DNA of 64,000 bases from Telluribacter humicola (GCF_017355935.1 NZ_JAFIQT010000003.1:62001-126000); one strand, 5' to 3'; shown: positions 17,820-28,487, counted from the first letter of the stretch. The notes: a model not told the origin generated them from the sequence alone. Numbers and translations: made by a program.

Positions 17820-18605
17820 ATGTCTGGTACCTTACTGGTAGTAAAGATCGGCGGCAACGTCATTGATAATCCCGAAGCCTGTTCACGTTTCCTCCGGGCC
17901 TTTGCTCAGCTCCCCTCTCCCAAGATACTTGTACACGGTGGTGGTAAAGTAGCTACGCAGGTAGCGGCGAAGCTACAGATAGAGACCCAGATGGTAGACG
18001 GCCGCCGCATTACCGACCGCCCGATGCTGAACGTAGTGACGATGGTGTACGGAGGGTTGGTGAATAAGAATCTGGTGGCGCAGCTACAGGCGCAGCAGTG
18101 CAACGCCATTGGACTCACGGGAGCCGATGGAGGCATTATCCGCTCGGTAAAGCGCCCGGTGAAGGAAATAGACTATGGATTTGTAGGCGATATTGAAGCC
18201 GTTAATACTGCTCAGGTAGAGGCACTGCTGCAAAGCGGACTGGTACCTATCATAGCCCCCCTTACTTATAGTACCGAAGGGGTACTGCTTAACACCAATG
18301 CCGATACCATGGCCTCAGCCATGGCCGTAGGTATGGCGGAGCGGTACGAGGTGAATCTGGTGTACTGCTTCGAGAAGAAAGGGGTCCTCTCCGACCCCGA
18401 TGATGACAACGCCGTTATTTCTTCCCTGAACCCTGACTCCTACGCCAGCTACAAAGCGGAGGGTATTATCAATAAAGGTATGATACCTAAACTGGACAAT
18501 GCTTTCAAAGCGCTACGGGAAAAAGTGAGCCGCGTGACCATCTGCCATGCCGATGATCTGGCTGCCGCTACCAGTGGTTCAGCGGGTACTATATTATCAC
18601 TCTAA
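17820..18605 (+). CDS. argB: Acetylglutamate kinase
   Basis: Amino-acid kinase fold enzyme that phosphorylates an N-acylated glutamate, the second step of arginine synthesis; in some Bacteroidota the acyl group is succinyl. Motifs are LLVVKIGGNVIDN (phosphate-binding lysine), LVHGGGKVATQ, the substrate loop MVDGRRITDRPML, NTNADTMASAMA and GMIPKLDNAF. The ATG at 17820 puts VKIGG at the usual place (261 residues); an upstream TTG at 17778 overlaps a promoter-like box. The only other arginine gene in the window is argH at 31.8-33.2 kb. Confidence 0.93.
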   Translation: MSGTLLVVKIGGNVIDNPEACSRFLRAFAQLPSPKILVHGGGKVATQVAAKLQIETQMVDGRRITDRPMLNVVTMVYGGLVNKNLVAQLQAQQCNAIGLTGADGGIIRSVKRPVKEIDYGFVGDIEAVNTAQVEALLQSGLVPIIAPLTYSTEGVLLNTNADTMASAMAVGMAERYEVNLVYCFEKKGVLSDPDDDNAVISSLNPDSYASYKAEGIINKGMIPKLDNAFKALREKVSRVTICHADDLAAATSGSAGTILSL

Positions 18606-18649
18606 TAGGCAACTGTACGGGTGTAACCGATTGATACATTAACAATTAG

Positions 18650-18680
18650 TTGTTATACTTTTTAAAATTTTTTAATTTTG
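18650..18680 (+). promoter_or_regulatory. Promoter of the haloperoxidase locus
   Basis: TTG at 18650-18652 and TAATTTTG at 18673-18680 with 20 bases between them match the Bacteroidota housekeeping promoter (TTG, about 19-20 bases, TAnnTTTG). It is 47 bases before the ATG at 18728. Confidence 0.65.
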
Positions 18681-18727
18681 AGGAGATAAATTGTGTAGAT
18701 AGGTAGCAGTAATCCTCCTCAAATAGA

Positions 18728-20083
18728 ATGTCTTGTCGAAAACTTAATCTTGCTGGCATATTACTGGTGGGCATCCTCTTTTTAACTATAAAAGGGTACT
18801 CCCAGTCCGTATCCTTCTATAAGGATGTACAGCCCATTATCCATAATAACTGCTCAGTATGCCATAGACCGGGCGAGGCAGCTCCCTTTTCGCTTATCAC
18901 CTACGATGATGTAGCCAAGCGCTCCAAGTTTATCCGCCAGGTAGTGAGCAGCCGCTACATGCCCCCCTGGAAAGCCGATGACCACTACACCCAGTTTGCC
19001 AATAATCGTTCACTCTCTGAGAAAGAAATAGAAACCTTAGTGTCCTGGATTGATGCCGGTCTGCCAAAGGGAAAAGTAAAACAGGATGCTGAAAAGGCCC
19101 TGCTCGAGCGAGCCAACGCCGGTACTGCCTACCACCGCAAGCCGGACCTTACCCTTAAAATGAGCGAGGGCTATGTCCAGAAAGGCGACGGCAAGGAGCG
19201 CTTCATCATGTTCAAGGTTCCTTTTGAGTTAGCACAGCGTGCCAACATTGAGGCCATAGAGTTTACTTCTAATGATAAGAAGATCATCCACCACGCCAAC
19301 TTTGCCATTCACCCCGTAGAGGATACGGTCATTAACCTCAATAATACGGTTAATGTAGTAGACCTGAACGGCGAGTCGGCCAGCCAATACTACCAGTGGG
19401 TGAAGTACAAGAAAGAAATGTCCTACTATGGTGGCTGGGTACCCGGTGCCACCTTCGAAACCTACCCCCAGGATATGGGTTGGGAGATGCCCCGCCGTGG
19501 TGTCATGCTGCTTACCGTACACTATGGCCCCTCAGCTCTGGACGCCGAAAGTATCAACGGCGTTAACTTCTTCTTTAAGAATACACCTATCAAGCGAAAG
19601 GTAAAGGTAATCAGCCTCGGGTCGGGAGGAATCGGGGAAAAAGATATCACCCCACCCTTCATGCTCTTTGCGGATGAAGTCAAGACATTTACCCTTAAAG
19701 TAGCCAATAATCAGCCTGATGTGTCGTTACTCTCAGCCTGGCCCCACATGCACCAGTTGGGCAAGTCTTATAAAGCCTATGCTACCCAGGCCAATGGTGA
19801 TACTATTCCGCTGGTGCGGATACCGGAATGGGACTTCCGCTGGCAGGAGATATACCGCTATCAGAAGCCGGTACGGCTACCAAAAGGGGCCGTGGTGCAC
19901 ATAGAAGGTACTTACGACAACACCGCCCAAAACCCCATGAACCCGAACAATCCGCCCAAGCTGGTACTGTCGGAGGGAAATATGCGGAGCGATCAGGAGA
20001 TGATGACGCTGCTGCTCATGTACGTAGTACGTGAGGAAGACGATGACCAACTCATATTTGACTGGCAGAACTCCATCAAATAG
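18728..20083 (+). CDS. Secreted cytochrome c / type-II copper monooxygenase-like protein
   Basis: A 451-residue exported protein with signal peptide (cleavage near GYSQ), an N-terminal mono-haem cytochrome c part with CSVCH (C42-H46), and a C-terminal domain resembling copper type-II ascorbate-dependent monooxygenases (peptidylglycine hydroxylase type). Likely copper ligands are the histidine pair in KKIIHHANF, the histidine in LLTVHYGP, the HMH in AWPHMHQLG, and a methionine near GNMRSDQEMM. It could oxidise an organic substrate with electrons from its own haem; no substrate can be read. It is the first gene of a collinear group with VCBS, haloperoxidase and SusC/D genes. Confidence 0.78.
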   Translation: MSCRKLNLAGILLVGILFLTIKGYSQSVSFYKDVQPIIHNNCSVCHRPGEAAPFSLITYDDVAKRSKFIRQVVSSRYMPPWKADDHYTQFANNRSLSEKEIETLVSWIDAGLPKGKVKQDAEKALLERANAGTAYHRKPDLTLKMSEGYVQKGDGKERFIMFKVPFELAQRANIEAIEFTSNDKKIIHHANFAIHPVEDTVINLNNTVNVVDLNGESASQYYQWVKYKKEMSYYGGWVPGATFETYPQDMGWEMPRRGVMLLTVHYGPSALDAESINGVNFFFKNTPIKRKVKVISLGSGGIGEKDITPPFMLFADEVKTFTLKVANNQPDVSLLSAWPHMHQLGKSYKAYATQANGDTIPLVRIPEWDFRWQEIYRYQKPVRLPKGAVVHIEGTYDNTAQNPMNPNNPPKLVLSEGNMRSDQEMMTLLLMYVVREEDDDQLIFDWQNSIK

Positions 20084-20102
20084 CTTCAAAAAAACAGACT
20101 AT

Positions 20103-23100
20103 ATGGCTGCTTACGCATCTGGTACTTACTGGAAGACTATTTCTATTCTGCTGGGGGGTATGATACTCCTGGAAGTAGAGGCATCTGCTCAGCCTCTCTT
20201 CACGCGTCTGACTCCCAAAGCCAGCGGTGTTGACTTCGTGAATAAGATTCAGGAAAATGACTCTCTGCATATATTCAGGTACGAGTACCTCTACAACGGC
20301 AATGGCGTTGGCATCGGGGACTTTGATGGCGACGGCCGGCCCGACCTGTTTGTGTCGGGTAATACTGTAAAGAACAAACTATACCTCAACCGTTCGGCTC
20401 AGACACCCGGTGGCATCCAGTTTGAAGATGTGACCCGCAAAGCTAAAGTAGATGGCAATGGTACCTGGAGTACCGGCGTCAGCGTGGCTGACGTCAACGG
20501 CGACGGACTACTTGATATTTATGTGTGCCATTCGGGCTTTTTCAGAGATTCCATTAAACTCTCCAATGAGCTATACATCAATCAGGGGGTAAAGAAGGGG
20601 GTACCTGTATTTAAGGAAATGGGAAAACAGGCGGGATTGGATGCGCCCGGTACCTTGTCTACTCAGGCGGCCTTTTTTGACTACGACCGCGACGGTGATC
20701 TGGACATGTTCCTGCTGAATCACTCCAACCATACAGTGAACCCGCTCCTGAATACCCGGCAGATACGTAGTACCCCAAGCCGTCAATTTGGCAACCGCCT
20801 CTTCCGGAACGACAGCCAGAACGGCAAATTGAAATTTACGGATGTAACGCAGAAGTCCGGGATCATCAACAATGCCCTCAACTTCGGACTGAGCATAACG
20901 GTAGCCGATATTAATCAGGATGGCTGGCCCGACCTCTACACCACCAGCGACTATACCGAGGTAGACTGCTACTACGTCAATAACCGCGATGGAACATTTA
21001 CTGAGTCCCTCAAGCAGTCGTTCGCCCACGTTTCCAAGTTTTCGATGGGAGCGGATGTAGGTGATTTTAATAATGACGGCCGACCGGATGTACTCACGCT
21101 GGACATGCTGCCTGAGGACAACCACCGGCAGAAACTCTTGAAAGGTCCAGATCAGTACGACCAGTACCACCTGCTGCTCGATAGCGGTTACTACCACCAG
21201 CAGATGCGGAACATGCTCCACCTCAACGTGGGAATGGATGCGCAGAAGCGGGTAAAGTTTAGTGAGATAGGACAACTGGTGGGTATATCCAACACCGACT
21301 GGAGCTGGGCCGGCCTGATGGCTGACTTTGACAATGACGGCTGGAAGGATGTCCTGATCACCAACGGCTACCTGCGCGACTTCACCAATATGGATTTCCT
21401 GAAGTACACCGTAGCCGACGAGCAGCTCAAGGAAGCCGCGAAAGGCAATATGCAATTCAGAACGTACGGCCTGGTACAGAAAATGCCGTCCAACAAGCTA
21501 CGCAACTACGTATTCCGCAATAGGGGTAGTGAAGCGGCTAATCTATTAGGGTTTGAAGATGTGTCGCAGTCGTGGGGACTGACCGAGGCTACCGTGTCCA
21601 ATGCCGCCGCCTATGCCGATTTTGATGGGGACGGGGATCTGGATCTGGTAATCTCTAATATTAACGAACCTCTTTATATATACCAGAACAATGCTCCTAA
21701 GCAGCAGTACCTGACCGTCCGGTTGGAAGGCAAAGCTCCTAACCCACAGGCCTTAGGCGCCAAGGTATGGGTATATGCGGGGGGACAGCAGCAGTACAAA
21801 GAGCTGTATCCGGTACGGGGCTACCAGTCCTCTGTCACAACCGACTTGCACTTTGGGTTGGGCAAGGCTACCGCCATTGACTCCGTAGTAATCGCCTGGC
21901 CTACGGGTACGCGTTCAGTAGTATCGGCACCGACTCCTAATCAGTTACTGAAAGCAAAGGAACCGGCTACGGGTACTCATACGGTAGCTCTCACTCAGAA
22001 GGTAGCCCAGCCTACTTTATTCGAGCAGCTTTCTCCTGAAATGACAGGGCTGGACTTTTACCACCAGGAGAATGATTTTGTAGATTTCAAAGTAGAGGTA
22101 CTCTTACCCTACCAGCTTTCGCGCATGGGACCGGCCCTGGCGCGGGGTGATGTCAACGGCGATGGCCGGGAAGATCTGTACTTTGGAGGCGCGGTCAATC
22201 AGTTCGGGGTACTGTACCTACAGACGGTCGATGGCAAGTTTATGGCCGCTCCCTCCCAGCCGTGGCGACAGCACGCGGTATCGGAAGAGGTAGGTGCGCA
22301 CTTCTTTGATGCTGATCAGGATGGTGACCTGGACCTGTACGTCGTCTGCGGCGGAAACGAATACGATGACCAGTCACCCGAGTACCAGGACCACCTCTAC
22401 CTCAACCAGGGCGACGGTACCCTGCTCTACGCTCCGGCGGCACTTCCGGCCATGCTCAGCAGCAAGCAGTGCGTGGTTAGCGCGGACATAGACGGTGACG
22501 GTGACCTCGACCTATTCGTAGGTGGACGGGCTGTACCCGGCTCCTATCCCGAAGCTGCCCGCAGCTACCTGCTACGCAACGATGGTACATCCGGTCAGCC
22601 CCGCTTCACCGATGTCACAGCCGAGTGGAGTCCCCTCCTGCTCAACCCAGGCATGATTACCGCCGCAACCTTTGCCGACCTGGATGCCGATGGCCGCAAG
22701 GACCTGGTACTTGTGGGCGACTGGATGGGCATCCGTACCTTCCGTAACAAGACGAATGGCTTTGGAGAAGTAACGGACAAGAGCCTGCTCCAAACCGAGG
22801 GCATGTGGGCTTCTATTACCGCTACTGACCTGGATGGGGATGGTGATATGGATTTCGTAGTAGGAAACAGCGGCCTGAACAACCAGTTTAAAGCTTCGGT
22901 AGATAAGCCCATGACGCTCCACTTCGATGATTTTGATAAAAATGGAGTCATTGATCCCATTACCAGCTACTACGTAGGCGACAAGAGTTACCCGATGTTT
23001 TCGAGGGATGAGATGCTGGACCAGATGGTACCGCTACGCCGCAAGTACACTTCCTACGCCTCCTATGCCGACGCTACCACCGAAGACCTGTTCGGTAAGG

Positions 23101-23519
23101 CTGCCGTTGAGAATGCCCGGAAGCTCTACTGCCGACAGCTATCGAGTGTAGTCCTGGAAAATAAAGGAGGCTTCAGCTTTGCCGTTCATGAACTACCCCA
23201 GGCTGCTCAGGTGTCCCGCATCAGCGGTATAGTGGCGGATGATGTGGATGGGGACAGTAAAACTGATTTGGTTGTAGCGGGTAACTTCTCGCCCTATCGG
23301 GTACAGCTAGGGCCCTGCGATGCTTCTTTTGGCCTGTTTCTGAAGCAGGTAGGTCCTATGCGTTTTGAGCCGGTTGGACCCGACCAGTCCGGACTTTGGG
23401 CGGGTGGCGACGTGCGCACCATGACGATTATCAACTCCGGTGCTCAGCAGAAGTGGCTGGTAGTAGGGCGTAATGAGGATGAGGTACTGGTATTTAAGAT
23501 CAATCAAACCCACAAATAG
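20103..23519 (+). CDS. Large secreted VCBS/FG-GAP repeat protein with ASPIC/UnbV domain (CRTAC1-like)
   Basis: A 1138-residue exported protein with signal peptide ending EASAQ. It has about a dozen FG-GAP/VCBS blades with the calcium-binding pattern DxDxDGxxD (for example GDFDGDGRPDLFVSG, ADINQDGWPDLY, DADQDGDLDLYVVCG), forming probably two beta-propellers. Between them is an ASPIC/UnbV segment (LTVRLEGKAPNPQALGAKVW through VVIAWPTG). It begins 19 bases after the cytochrome gene. I chose the ATG at 20103, where the signal peptide starts; an earlier in-frame ATG overlaps the previous gene. A binding or adhesion role at the surface is likely; there is no catalytic motif. Confidence 0.85.
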   Translation: MAAYASGTYWKTISILLGGMILLEVEASAQPLFTRLTPKASGVDFVNKIQENDSLHIFRYEYLYNGNGVGIGDFDGDGRPDLFVSGNTVKNKLYLNRSAQTPGGIQFEDVTRKAKVDGNGTWSTGVSVADVNGDGLLDIYVCHSGFFRDSIKLSNELYINQGVKKGVPVFKEMGKQAGLDAPGTLSTQAAFFDYDRDGDLDMFLLNHSNHTVNPLLNTRQIRSTPSRQFGNRLFRNDSQNGKLKFTDVTQKSGIINNALNFGLSITVADINQDGWPDLYTTSDYTEVDCYYVNNRDGTFTESLKQSFAHVSKFSMGADVGDFNNDGRPDVLTLDMLPEDNHRQKLLKGPDQYDQYHLLLDSGYYHQQMRNMLHLNVGMDAQKRVKFSEIGQLVGISNTDWSWAGLMADFDNDGWKDVLITNGYLRDFTNMDFLKYTVADEQLKEAAKGNMQFRTYGLVQKMPSNKLRNYVFRNRGSEAANLLGFEDVSQSWGLTEATVSNAAAYADFDGDGDLDLVISNINEPLYIYQNNAPKQQYLTVRLEGKAPNPQALGAKVWVYAGGQQQYKELYPVRGYQSSVTTDLHFGLGKATAIDSVVIAWPTGTRSVVSAPTPNQLLKAKEPATGTHTVALTQKVAQPTLFEQLSPEMTGLDFYHQENDFVDFKVEVLLPYQLSRMGPALARGDVNGDGREDLYFGGAVNQFGVLYLQTVDGKFMAAPSQPWRQHAVSEEVGAHFFDADQDGDLDLYVVCGGNEYDDQSPEYQDHLYLNQGDGTLLYAPAALPAMLSSKQCVVSADIDGDGDLDLFVGGRAVPGSYPEAARSYLLRNDGTSGQPRFTDVTAEWSPLLLNPGMITAATFADLDADGRKDLVLVGDWMGIRTFRNKTNGFGEVTDKSLLQTEGMWASITATDLDGDGDMDFVVGNSGLNNQFKASVDKPMTLHFDDFDKNGVIDPITSYYVGDKSYPMFSRDEMLDQMVPLRRKYTSYASYADATTEDLFGKAAVENARKLYCRQLSSVVLENKGGFSFAVHELPQAAQVSRISGIVADDVDGDSKTDLVVAGNFSPYRVQLGPCDASFGLFLKQVGPMRFEPVGPDQSGLWAGGDVRTMTIINSGAQQKWLVVGRNEDEVLVFKINQTHK

Positions 23520-23531
23520 AGACCGCAGGGA

Positions 23532-24851
23532 ATGAGCTATTTTCGGATTTTACTTTTCTTACTGTTCTATTCTACCTGCACACTGTGCCAGGGAGAAGTA
23601 TATTCGGGAGCCGCTACTCCTTCTACGGCGCTGTTCCACCGAGCTCAGAAGAACCTGACGCGCGCCATTGTTCATGATATCTTTTCGCCCCCGGTAGCCA
23701 GCCGCATATATCTATATGCCAATGCTGCCGCTTATGAGACTATCATCTGTGAAAAGGGGACCTACGCCAGCCTACATGGTCAGGTGGCAGGACTTCCTGA
23801 TATAGCTCACATACCCACGCAGGGCGAGGTTAACTACCCACTGGCGGCACTGTACGCTTTCTTTAGAACCGGCGGACAGCTGGTTTTCTCCGAGCACCTG
23901 CTCAAGGATAGTGTAGAGGTACTGCTCAGGGAGGTAGGTGAGAAAAATACCGCCACCTACCAAAACTCCCTTCGTTACGGACAGGCCGTCAGCGATAGTA
24001 TTATAAAGTGGGCCGCTGGCGATAATTACCTAGCCACCCGCAAGCGCAGACGCTACTCATACAGTAAGACTCCCGGCAAATGGATGCCTACACCTCCGGG
24101 CTTTATGGATGCCATCGAACCCTACTGGGGCAAGATCCGTCCCGTCGCTCTGGACTCAGCCCAGCAGTTCAAGCCCCTGCCACCGCCTGCTTTTAGTACG
24201 GAGAAGGACAGTGAATTTATGAAACAGGCGCGGGAAGTATATGATGTGACCCGACAGATGACTGATGAGCAGAGGCTGATGGCCAGCTACTGGGATTGTA
24301 ACCCTTTTTTCCTCAATACCCAGGGCCACCTCAACTTCGCCACCAAGAAGCTCTCGCCCGGCGGACACTGGATATCTATAGTAGGCCTGGCGGCCACGGC
24401 AGCCGGTATGGACTGGCCCGCTACCTCGGCGGCCTATGTACTGACTTCAATCGCTCTGTTTGACGGATTTATCAGTTGCTGGGATGAGAAGTACCGTAGT
24501 CAGCTCATACGCCCCGAAACGGTTATCAACGCTCATATTGATGAAAAATGGCACCCGCTCCTGCAGACGCCCCCTTTCCCGGAGTACACCAGCGGGCATA
24601 GTGTTATCTCCACGGCGGTCGCTACGGTACTTACAGCCTGGTTTGGGGAAGCTTTCGCTTTTCTGGATACGACCGAGGTGGAGTACGGTCTCCCCTCCCG
24701 TCGCTTCACCTCCTTCAGGCAGGCTTGTGATGAGGCCGCTATCAGCCGACTCTACGGCGGTATACATTACCGGGCTGCCATCGAGCAGGGACAGGTACAG
24801 GGTGAACAGGTAGGAAAATGGGTGCTTCAGAAGGTTCATCTTAAACAGTAG
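23532..24851 (+). CDS. Vanadium-dependent haloperoxidase / PAP2-like protein
   Basis: An exported 439-residue protein with the complete vanadate/phosphate pocket of the vanadium haloperoxidase-PAP2 superfamily: K320 and R327-P328 (EKYRSQLIRPE), PEYTSGHS with the active-site histidine 356, and S405-R406-x4-GIHY with H412. Length and secretion favour haloperoxidase over lipid phosphatase; there are no transmembrane helices besides the signal peptide. The reaction would be oxidation of halide by H2O2 or dephosphorylation. It starts 12 bases after the VCBS gene, so the two are in one operon. Confidence 0.83.
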   Translation: MSYFRILLFLLFYSTCTLCQGEVYSGAATPSTALFHRAQKNLTRAIVHDIFSPPVASRIYLYANAAAYETIICEKGTYASLHGQVAGLPDIAHIPTQGEVNYPLAALYAFFRTGGQLVFSEHLLKDSVEVLLREVGEKNTATYQNSLRYGQAVSDSIIKWAAGDNYLATRKRRRYSYSKTPGKWMPTPPGFMDAIEPYWGKIRPVALDSAQQFKPLPPPAFSTEKDSEFMKQAREVYDVTRQMTDEQRLMASYWDCNPFFLNTQGHLNFATKKLSPGGHWISIVGLAATAAGMDWPATSAAYVLTSIALFDGFISCWDEKYRSQLIRPETVINAHIDEKWHPLLQTPPFPEYTSGHSVISTAVATVLTAWFGEAFAFLDTTEVEYGLPSRRFTSFRQACDEAAISRLYGGIHYRAAIEQGQVQGEQVGKWVLQKVHLKQ

Positions 24852-24990
24852 CCAGCTCAGCCCTCACTGTTTGTAACAAACGGATACTTACACGTCTCTC
24901 CTCCTTACTTTATAAAAATTTATCTTGCCTGTATTATCAAATTATACACGTGGGGCAGCTATATTTTAAAATAATTTAAAATTCAACATC

Positions 24991-25018
24991 TTGTTTATAA
25001 TAAAAGTATTTATATTTG
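24991..25018 (+). promoter_or_regulatory. Candidate promoter of the SusC/SusD genes
   Basis: TTG at 24991 and TATATTTG at 25011-25018 with a 17-base spacer, in the AT-rich 282-base gap before SusC. It would give a leader of about 110 bases. The spacer is a little shorter than the optimum. Confidence 0.5.
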
Positions 25019-25133
25019 AATCAATTATACTATATTAATAGGTATTACGAGTTACATCGACCCTTAGTAGGTGTAAGAATAACACAATGATTAACCATTC
25101 TTTAACCAATCTAACCACTTTTTCAAACTATCT

Positions 25134-28100
25134 ATGCTACCAAGATTTACGTCTTTACATCGTGTACTGATCGTACTTCTCCTGTTGCTAAGCAGCACGT
25201 TGAGTATGGCTCAGAACCGCAGAGCCGTCACTGGTACGGTGCGTGATCAGGAGGGGACCCCTCTACCCGGTGTTTCTTTCTTAGTCAAAGGAACTAATAC
25301 AGGCGGTGCTACAGATGCCAATGGTACTTTCAGAGTAAACATCCCTGCTGATAATGCTACTATTGTTTTCTCTTCTATCGGTTATCTGACCAAGGAGGTA
25401 CCGGTAGGTAATGCCAGCGAACTAAATGTAACACTGGAAGAAGATACCAAAACCCTGAACGAAGTAGTTGTTACTGGTTTTGGTATGACACAGGAAACCC
25501 GCAAGCTGTCATTTTCTGCACAGAGTGTTGACGGACCTGAACTAACCCGTACCAATAACGCTAATCTGGTAAATGCCCTGCAAGGTAAAGTAGCCGGGGT
25601 AATGATTAACCAGGGAACGGGTGGACCGATGTCTTCATCACGTATCCGTATTCGTGGTAACGCGTCACTTAGCCCTAACTCACAGCCTCTTTTCGTAGTA
25701 GACGGGGTGTTGATCCGTCCGGGTACTACCGGTGCTGACTCATGGGGTGCCGGTCAGGACTTCGGTAACATCATGAAGAACATCAACCCAGATAACATTG
25801 AGTCGATGACGGTACTGAAAGGTTCGGCAGCGAGCTCTCTGTACGGTTCAGAAGCGTTAAATGGGGTAGTTGTTATCCAAACTAAGAAAGGCCGTCAGGA
25901 TAAAGGCCTGGGTGTTACCTACAACCATACTTCTTCTTTTGAAACAGCTTACCGCTTCCTGGATCTTCAGAACCAGTTTGGCGCTGGTCTTAACCCCACT
26001 TTCACAAAGGGTGCTGATGGTGTAGACGAAGTAGACCGTAACAACTGGCCTTACTCTTTTGGACCTGAGTTCAAAGGACAGCAGGTTCGTGACCTGGATG
26101 GCCGTATGGTGGAGTGGAAAGCTAATGATCCATTGAGCTTCTTCCAGACTGGAAAATTCATCAACCATAACCTGGCCGTTGAAGGTGGCTCCGACCGCGG
26201 TTCTTTCCGGGCGTCGTTCTCAAACCTGCGTAACAGCACTGTTATGCCTGCCGGTACCGAAATGAAGCGTAACAACTTCAATATCCGCGGTACGCAGAAG
26301 ATCGGTAAGATCTTCAACCTGGATGTAAGCGCTGACTACACTGACAATGATATGGTAAACCCAATCCGTCAGGGTGGTAACTTCAACCCGGTATTCCGTT
26401 TTGTGTACTACCGTCCCCGCTCATTGGATATTAACTACTGGATGAATAACTACATTGATCCGGTTGCGGGCGGACGTCGTCTGGGAGCTAATGACCCCTA
26501 CGGTATGAGTGCCTTCTTATGGGAAACATTCCAGTATACCCAAATTCGTAATGAGAAGGTATTCCGTGGTAACGTTGACCTTAATGGTACCATCACTCCA
26601 TGGTTGAGCTTCCTGGTACGTGGTAACGTACAGACCGAACTTTATGCAGGATCAAACAAGAACCGTGGACCTAACGCCGGATTTACAGGTGGTGAATATG
26701 GTGAATATACTGAAAATAAGAGCCAGTCGCGCTTCCAGGGCCTTTTGATGGCTACTCGCCAATTGGGTGAGGACTTTAACCTGAGCTTGAACGTAGGGGG
26801 TGAAACTAACTACCTCAACGGTGGTCGTTATTTCCGCGCTGCTACCAATGGTGGTCTGCGTGTACCGGATGTATTCTCTCTGGCGAATACTATCAATAAT
26901 CTGAATCTGGAAAACAGACTTACTCCTTCCCGCCGAATCGACGCTCTCTATGCCTATGGAGACGTAACCTACCGGGATGCGTTAACGCTTAACTTCAGCT
27001 ACCGCAATGACTGGTCATCGACCCTGACTTACGCTGACGGAAGTGGTGACCACACCTATTCGTACCCTGCGGTAGGTCTGGCCTGGATTGCTACCGAGTC
27101 GCTGACTAACCTGCCTGCCTGGCTTTCGTTTGGTAAACTACGTGCTAACTACGGTTTCACAGGTGGTGATACTGATCCATGGAGAACCAACTCAACCGGT
27201 AACTACGGACCTCAGGGTACTTATACACAAGCTAATGGTAGCATTATCAACCTGTCAGGCTACGTAGATAATACTCTTCCTAACTACGCTCTGCGTAACC
27301 GTCTGGCTCGTGAGTGGGAAGTAGGTGCTGATATCCGCTTCTTCAGCGGCCGTCTGGGCTTTGACGTAACTGTTTATAACAAGCTAACCCGCAACGAGAT
27401 TTTGAATCTGAATACTACTCCTGAGTCAGGTGTAGGCCGTCGCATTGTCAACGCAGGTAAGATTCAGAACAAAGGTATTGAGCTATTGATCAATGCTACT
27501 CCTGTAAAGGCTAACAAATTTGAGTGGAATACCAGCCTTAACTTTACCCGCAACCGTAACAAGGTGCTCGAACTGGTAGAAGGTACTGACACATATGAAC
27601 TGGCTCTTGGCTTCGGTGCTGATATCGCGTCAGTAGCCCGTGTAGGTAAGGACTACGGTACACTGGTAACTTCGTATGCCTATGCTACCTATCAGGCCAA
27701 AGATGCCAGCGGTAATCCTATCGCCCACCCTGCCAATGGTCAGAAGGTGATTGGTGCTGCCAGCAACACGACCGGAGGTTTTCCTTCGTACCTGCGCAGT
27801 GGTGCCTACGGACAGGGTGCTAAAGAACTGGGTACCATGATGGAGAACTTCCTGGCCAGCAACGTTAACACCTTCCGCTACGGTAACCTCAGCGCCAACG
27901 TGCAGCTGGATGCTAAGATTGGTGGTCTGATGGCTTCGGCTACTCACCAGTACGGTTCAGCTAACGGAAACTTCGCTAATAGCCTTTTCGGACGGAATAC
28001 TGAACTGGGTGGTGTTACTTTCACAGATGCCAGTGGTGCAGTTCGTAACGACGGTATCATCCCTGAGGGTGTACTGGCCGATGGTTACCAGGTAAAAGTA

Positions 28101-28487
28101 AACGATCAGGTAATTGATCTGGGTGGTATGACATACGCAGAAGCGGTAGAGAAAGGGTACCTGACTCCTATCCCTGCTTATGCTTACTACGAAAACCTTT
28201 CTCAGTGGGGTTCAGGTATTCGTGAGTATTCAGTATTCGAAAACTCATGGGTGTCACTACGTGAAGTATCTATCGGATATGACATACCTGCCTCTATCAC
28301 TAACAAGGCTAAGATCCAGTCAATGCGTGTGAGCCTGGTAGGTCGTAACCTGATTTACCTGTACCGCACTGCCAAAGATGGTATCAACCCAGAAGGTCTT
28401 TACAGCAACCGTGCGGGCGAATTCATGGAGTACGGTGGACTACCATTCACTCGTAACCTGGGTGTATCGGTTAACATCGGGCTCTAA
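25134..28487 (+). CDS. SusC/RagA-type TonB-dependent outer-membrane transporter
   Basis: A 1117-residue SusC-type receptor. After the signal peptide come a CarboxypepD_reg-like domain (RRAVTGTVRDQEGTPLPGVSFLVKG), the TonB-box-like stretch KTLNEVVVTGFG, the plug with the SusC signature (IRIRGNASLSPNSQPLFVVDGVLI, SMTVLKGSAASSLYGSEALNGVVVI) and a 22-strand barrel. It pairs with the SusD-like gene 38 bases downstream to import a substrate bound at the surface. There are no glycan hydrolases or peptidases nearby, only the haloperoxidase group upstream. Confidence 0.95.
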   Translation: MLPRFTSLHRVLIVLLLLLSSTLSMAQNRRAVTGTVRDQEGTPLPGVSFLVKGTNTGGATDANGTFRVNIPADNATIVFSSIGYLTKEVPVGNASELNVTLEEDTKTLNEVVVTGFGMTQETRKLSFSAQSVDGPELTRTNNANLVNALQGKVAGVMINQGTGGPMSSSRIRIRGNASLSPNSQPLFVVDGVLIRPGTTGADSWGAGQDFGNIMKNINPDNIESMTVLKGSAASSLYGSEALNGVVVIQTKKGRQDKGLGVTYNHTSSFETAYRFLDLQNQFGAGLNPTFTKGADGVDEVDRNNWPYSFGPEFKGQQVRDLDGRMVEWKANDPLSFFQTGKFINHNLAVEGGSDRGSFRASFSNLRNSTVMPAGTEMKRNNFNIRGTQKIGKIFNLDVSADYTDNDMVNPIRQGGNFNPVFRFVYYRPRSLDINYWMNNYIDPVAGGRRLGANDPYGMSAFLWETFQYTQIRNEKVFRGNVDLNGTITPWLSFLVRGNVQTELYAGSNKNRGPNAGFTGGEYGEYTENKSQSRFQGLLMATRQLGEDFNLSLNVGGETNYLNGGRYFRAATNGGLRVPDVFSLANTINNLNLENRLTPSRRIDALYAYGDVTYRDALTLNFSYRNDWSSTLTYADGSGDHTYSYPAVGLAWIATESLTNLPAWLSFGKLRANYGFTGGDTDPWRTNSTGNYGPQGTYTQANGSIINLSGYVDNTLPNYALRNRLAREWEVGADIRFFSGRLGFDVTVYNKLTRNEILNLNTTPESGVGRRIVNAGKIQNKGIELLINATPVKANKFEWNTSLNFTRNRNKVLELVEGTDTYELALGFGADIASVARVGKDYGTLVTSYAYATYQAKDASGNPIAHPANGQKVIGAASNTTGGFPSYLRSGAYGQGAKELGTMMENFLASNVNTFRYGNLSANVQLDAKIGGLMASATHQYGSANGNFANSLFGRNTELGGVTFTDASGAVRNDGIIPEGVLADGYQVKVNDQVIDLGGMTYAEAVEKGYLTPIPAYAYYENLSQWGSGIREYSVFENSWVSLREVSIGYDIPASITNKAKIQSMRVSLVGRNLIYLYRTAKDGINPEGLYSNRAGEFMEYGGLPFTRNLGVSVNIGL

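Noticed and set aside
20031-20102. An ATG inside the cytochrome-copper gene as start of the VCBS-ASPIC protein.
   Set aside because: It would put 24 polar residues before a normal signal peptide that begins at 20103.
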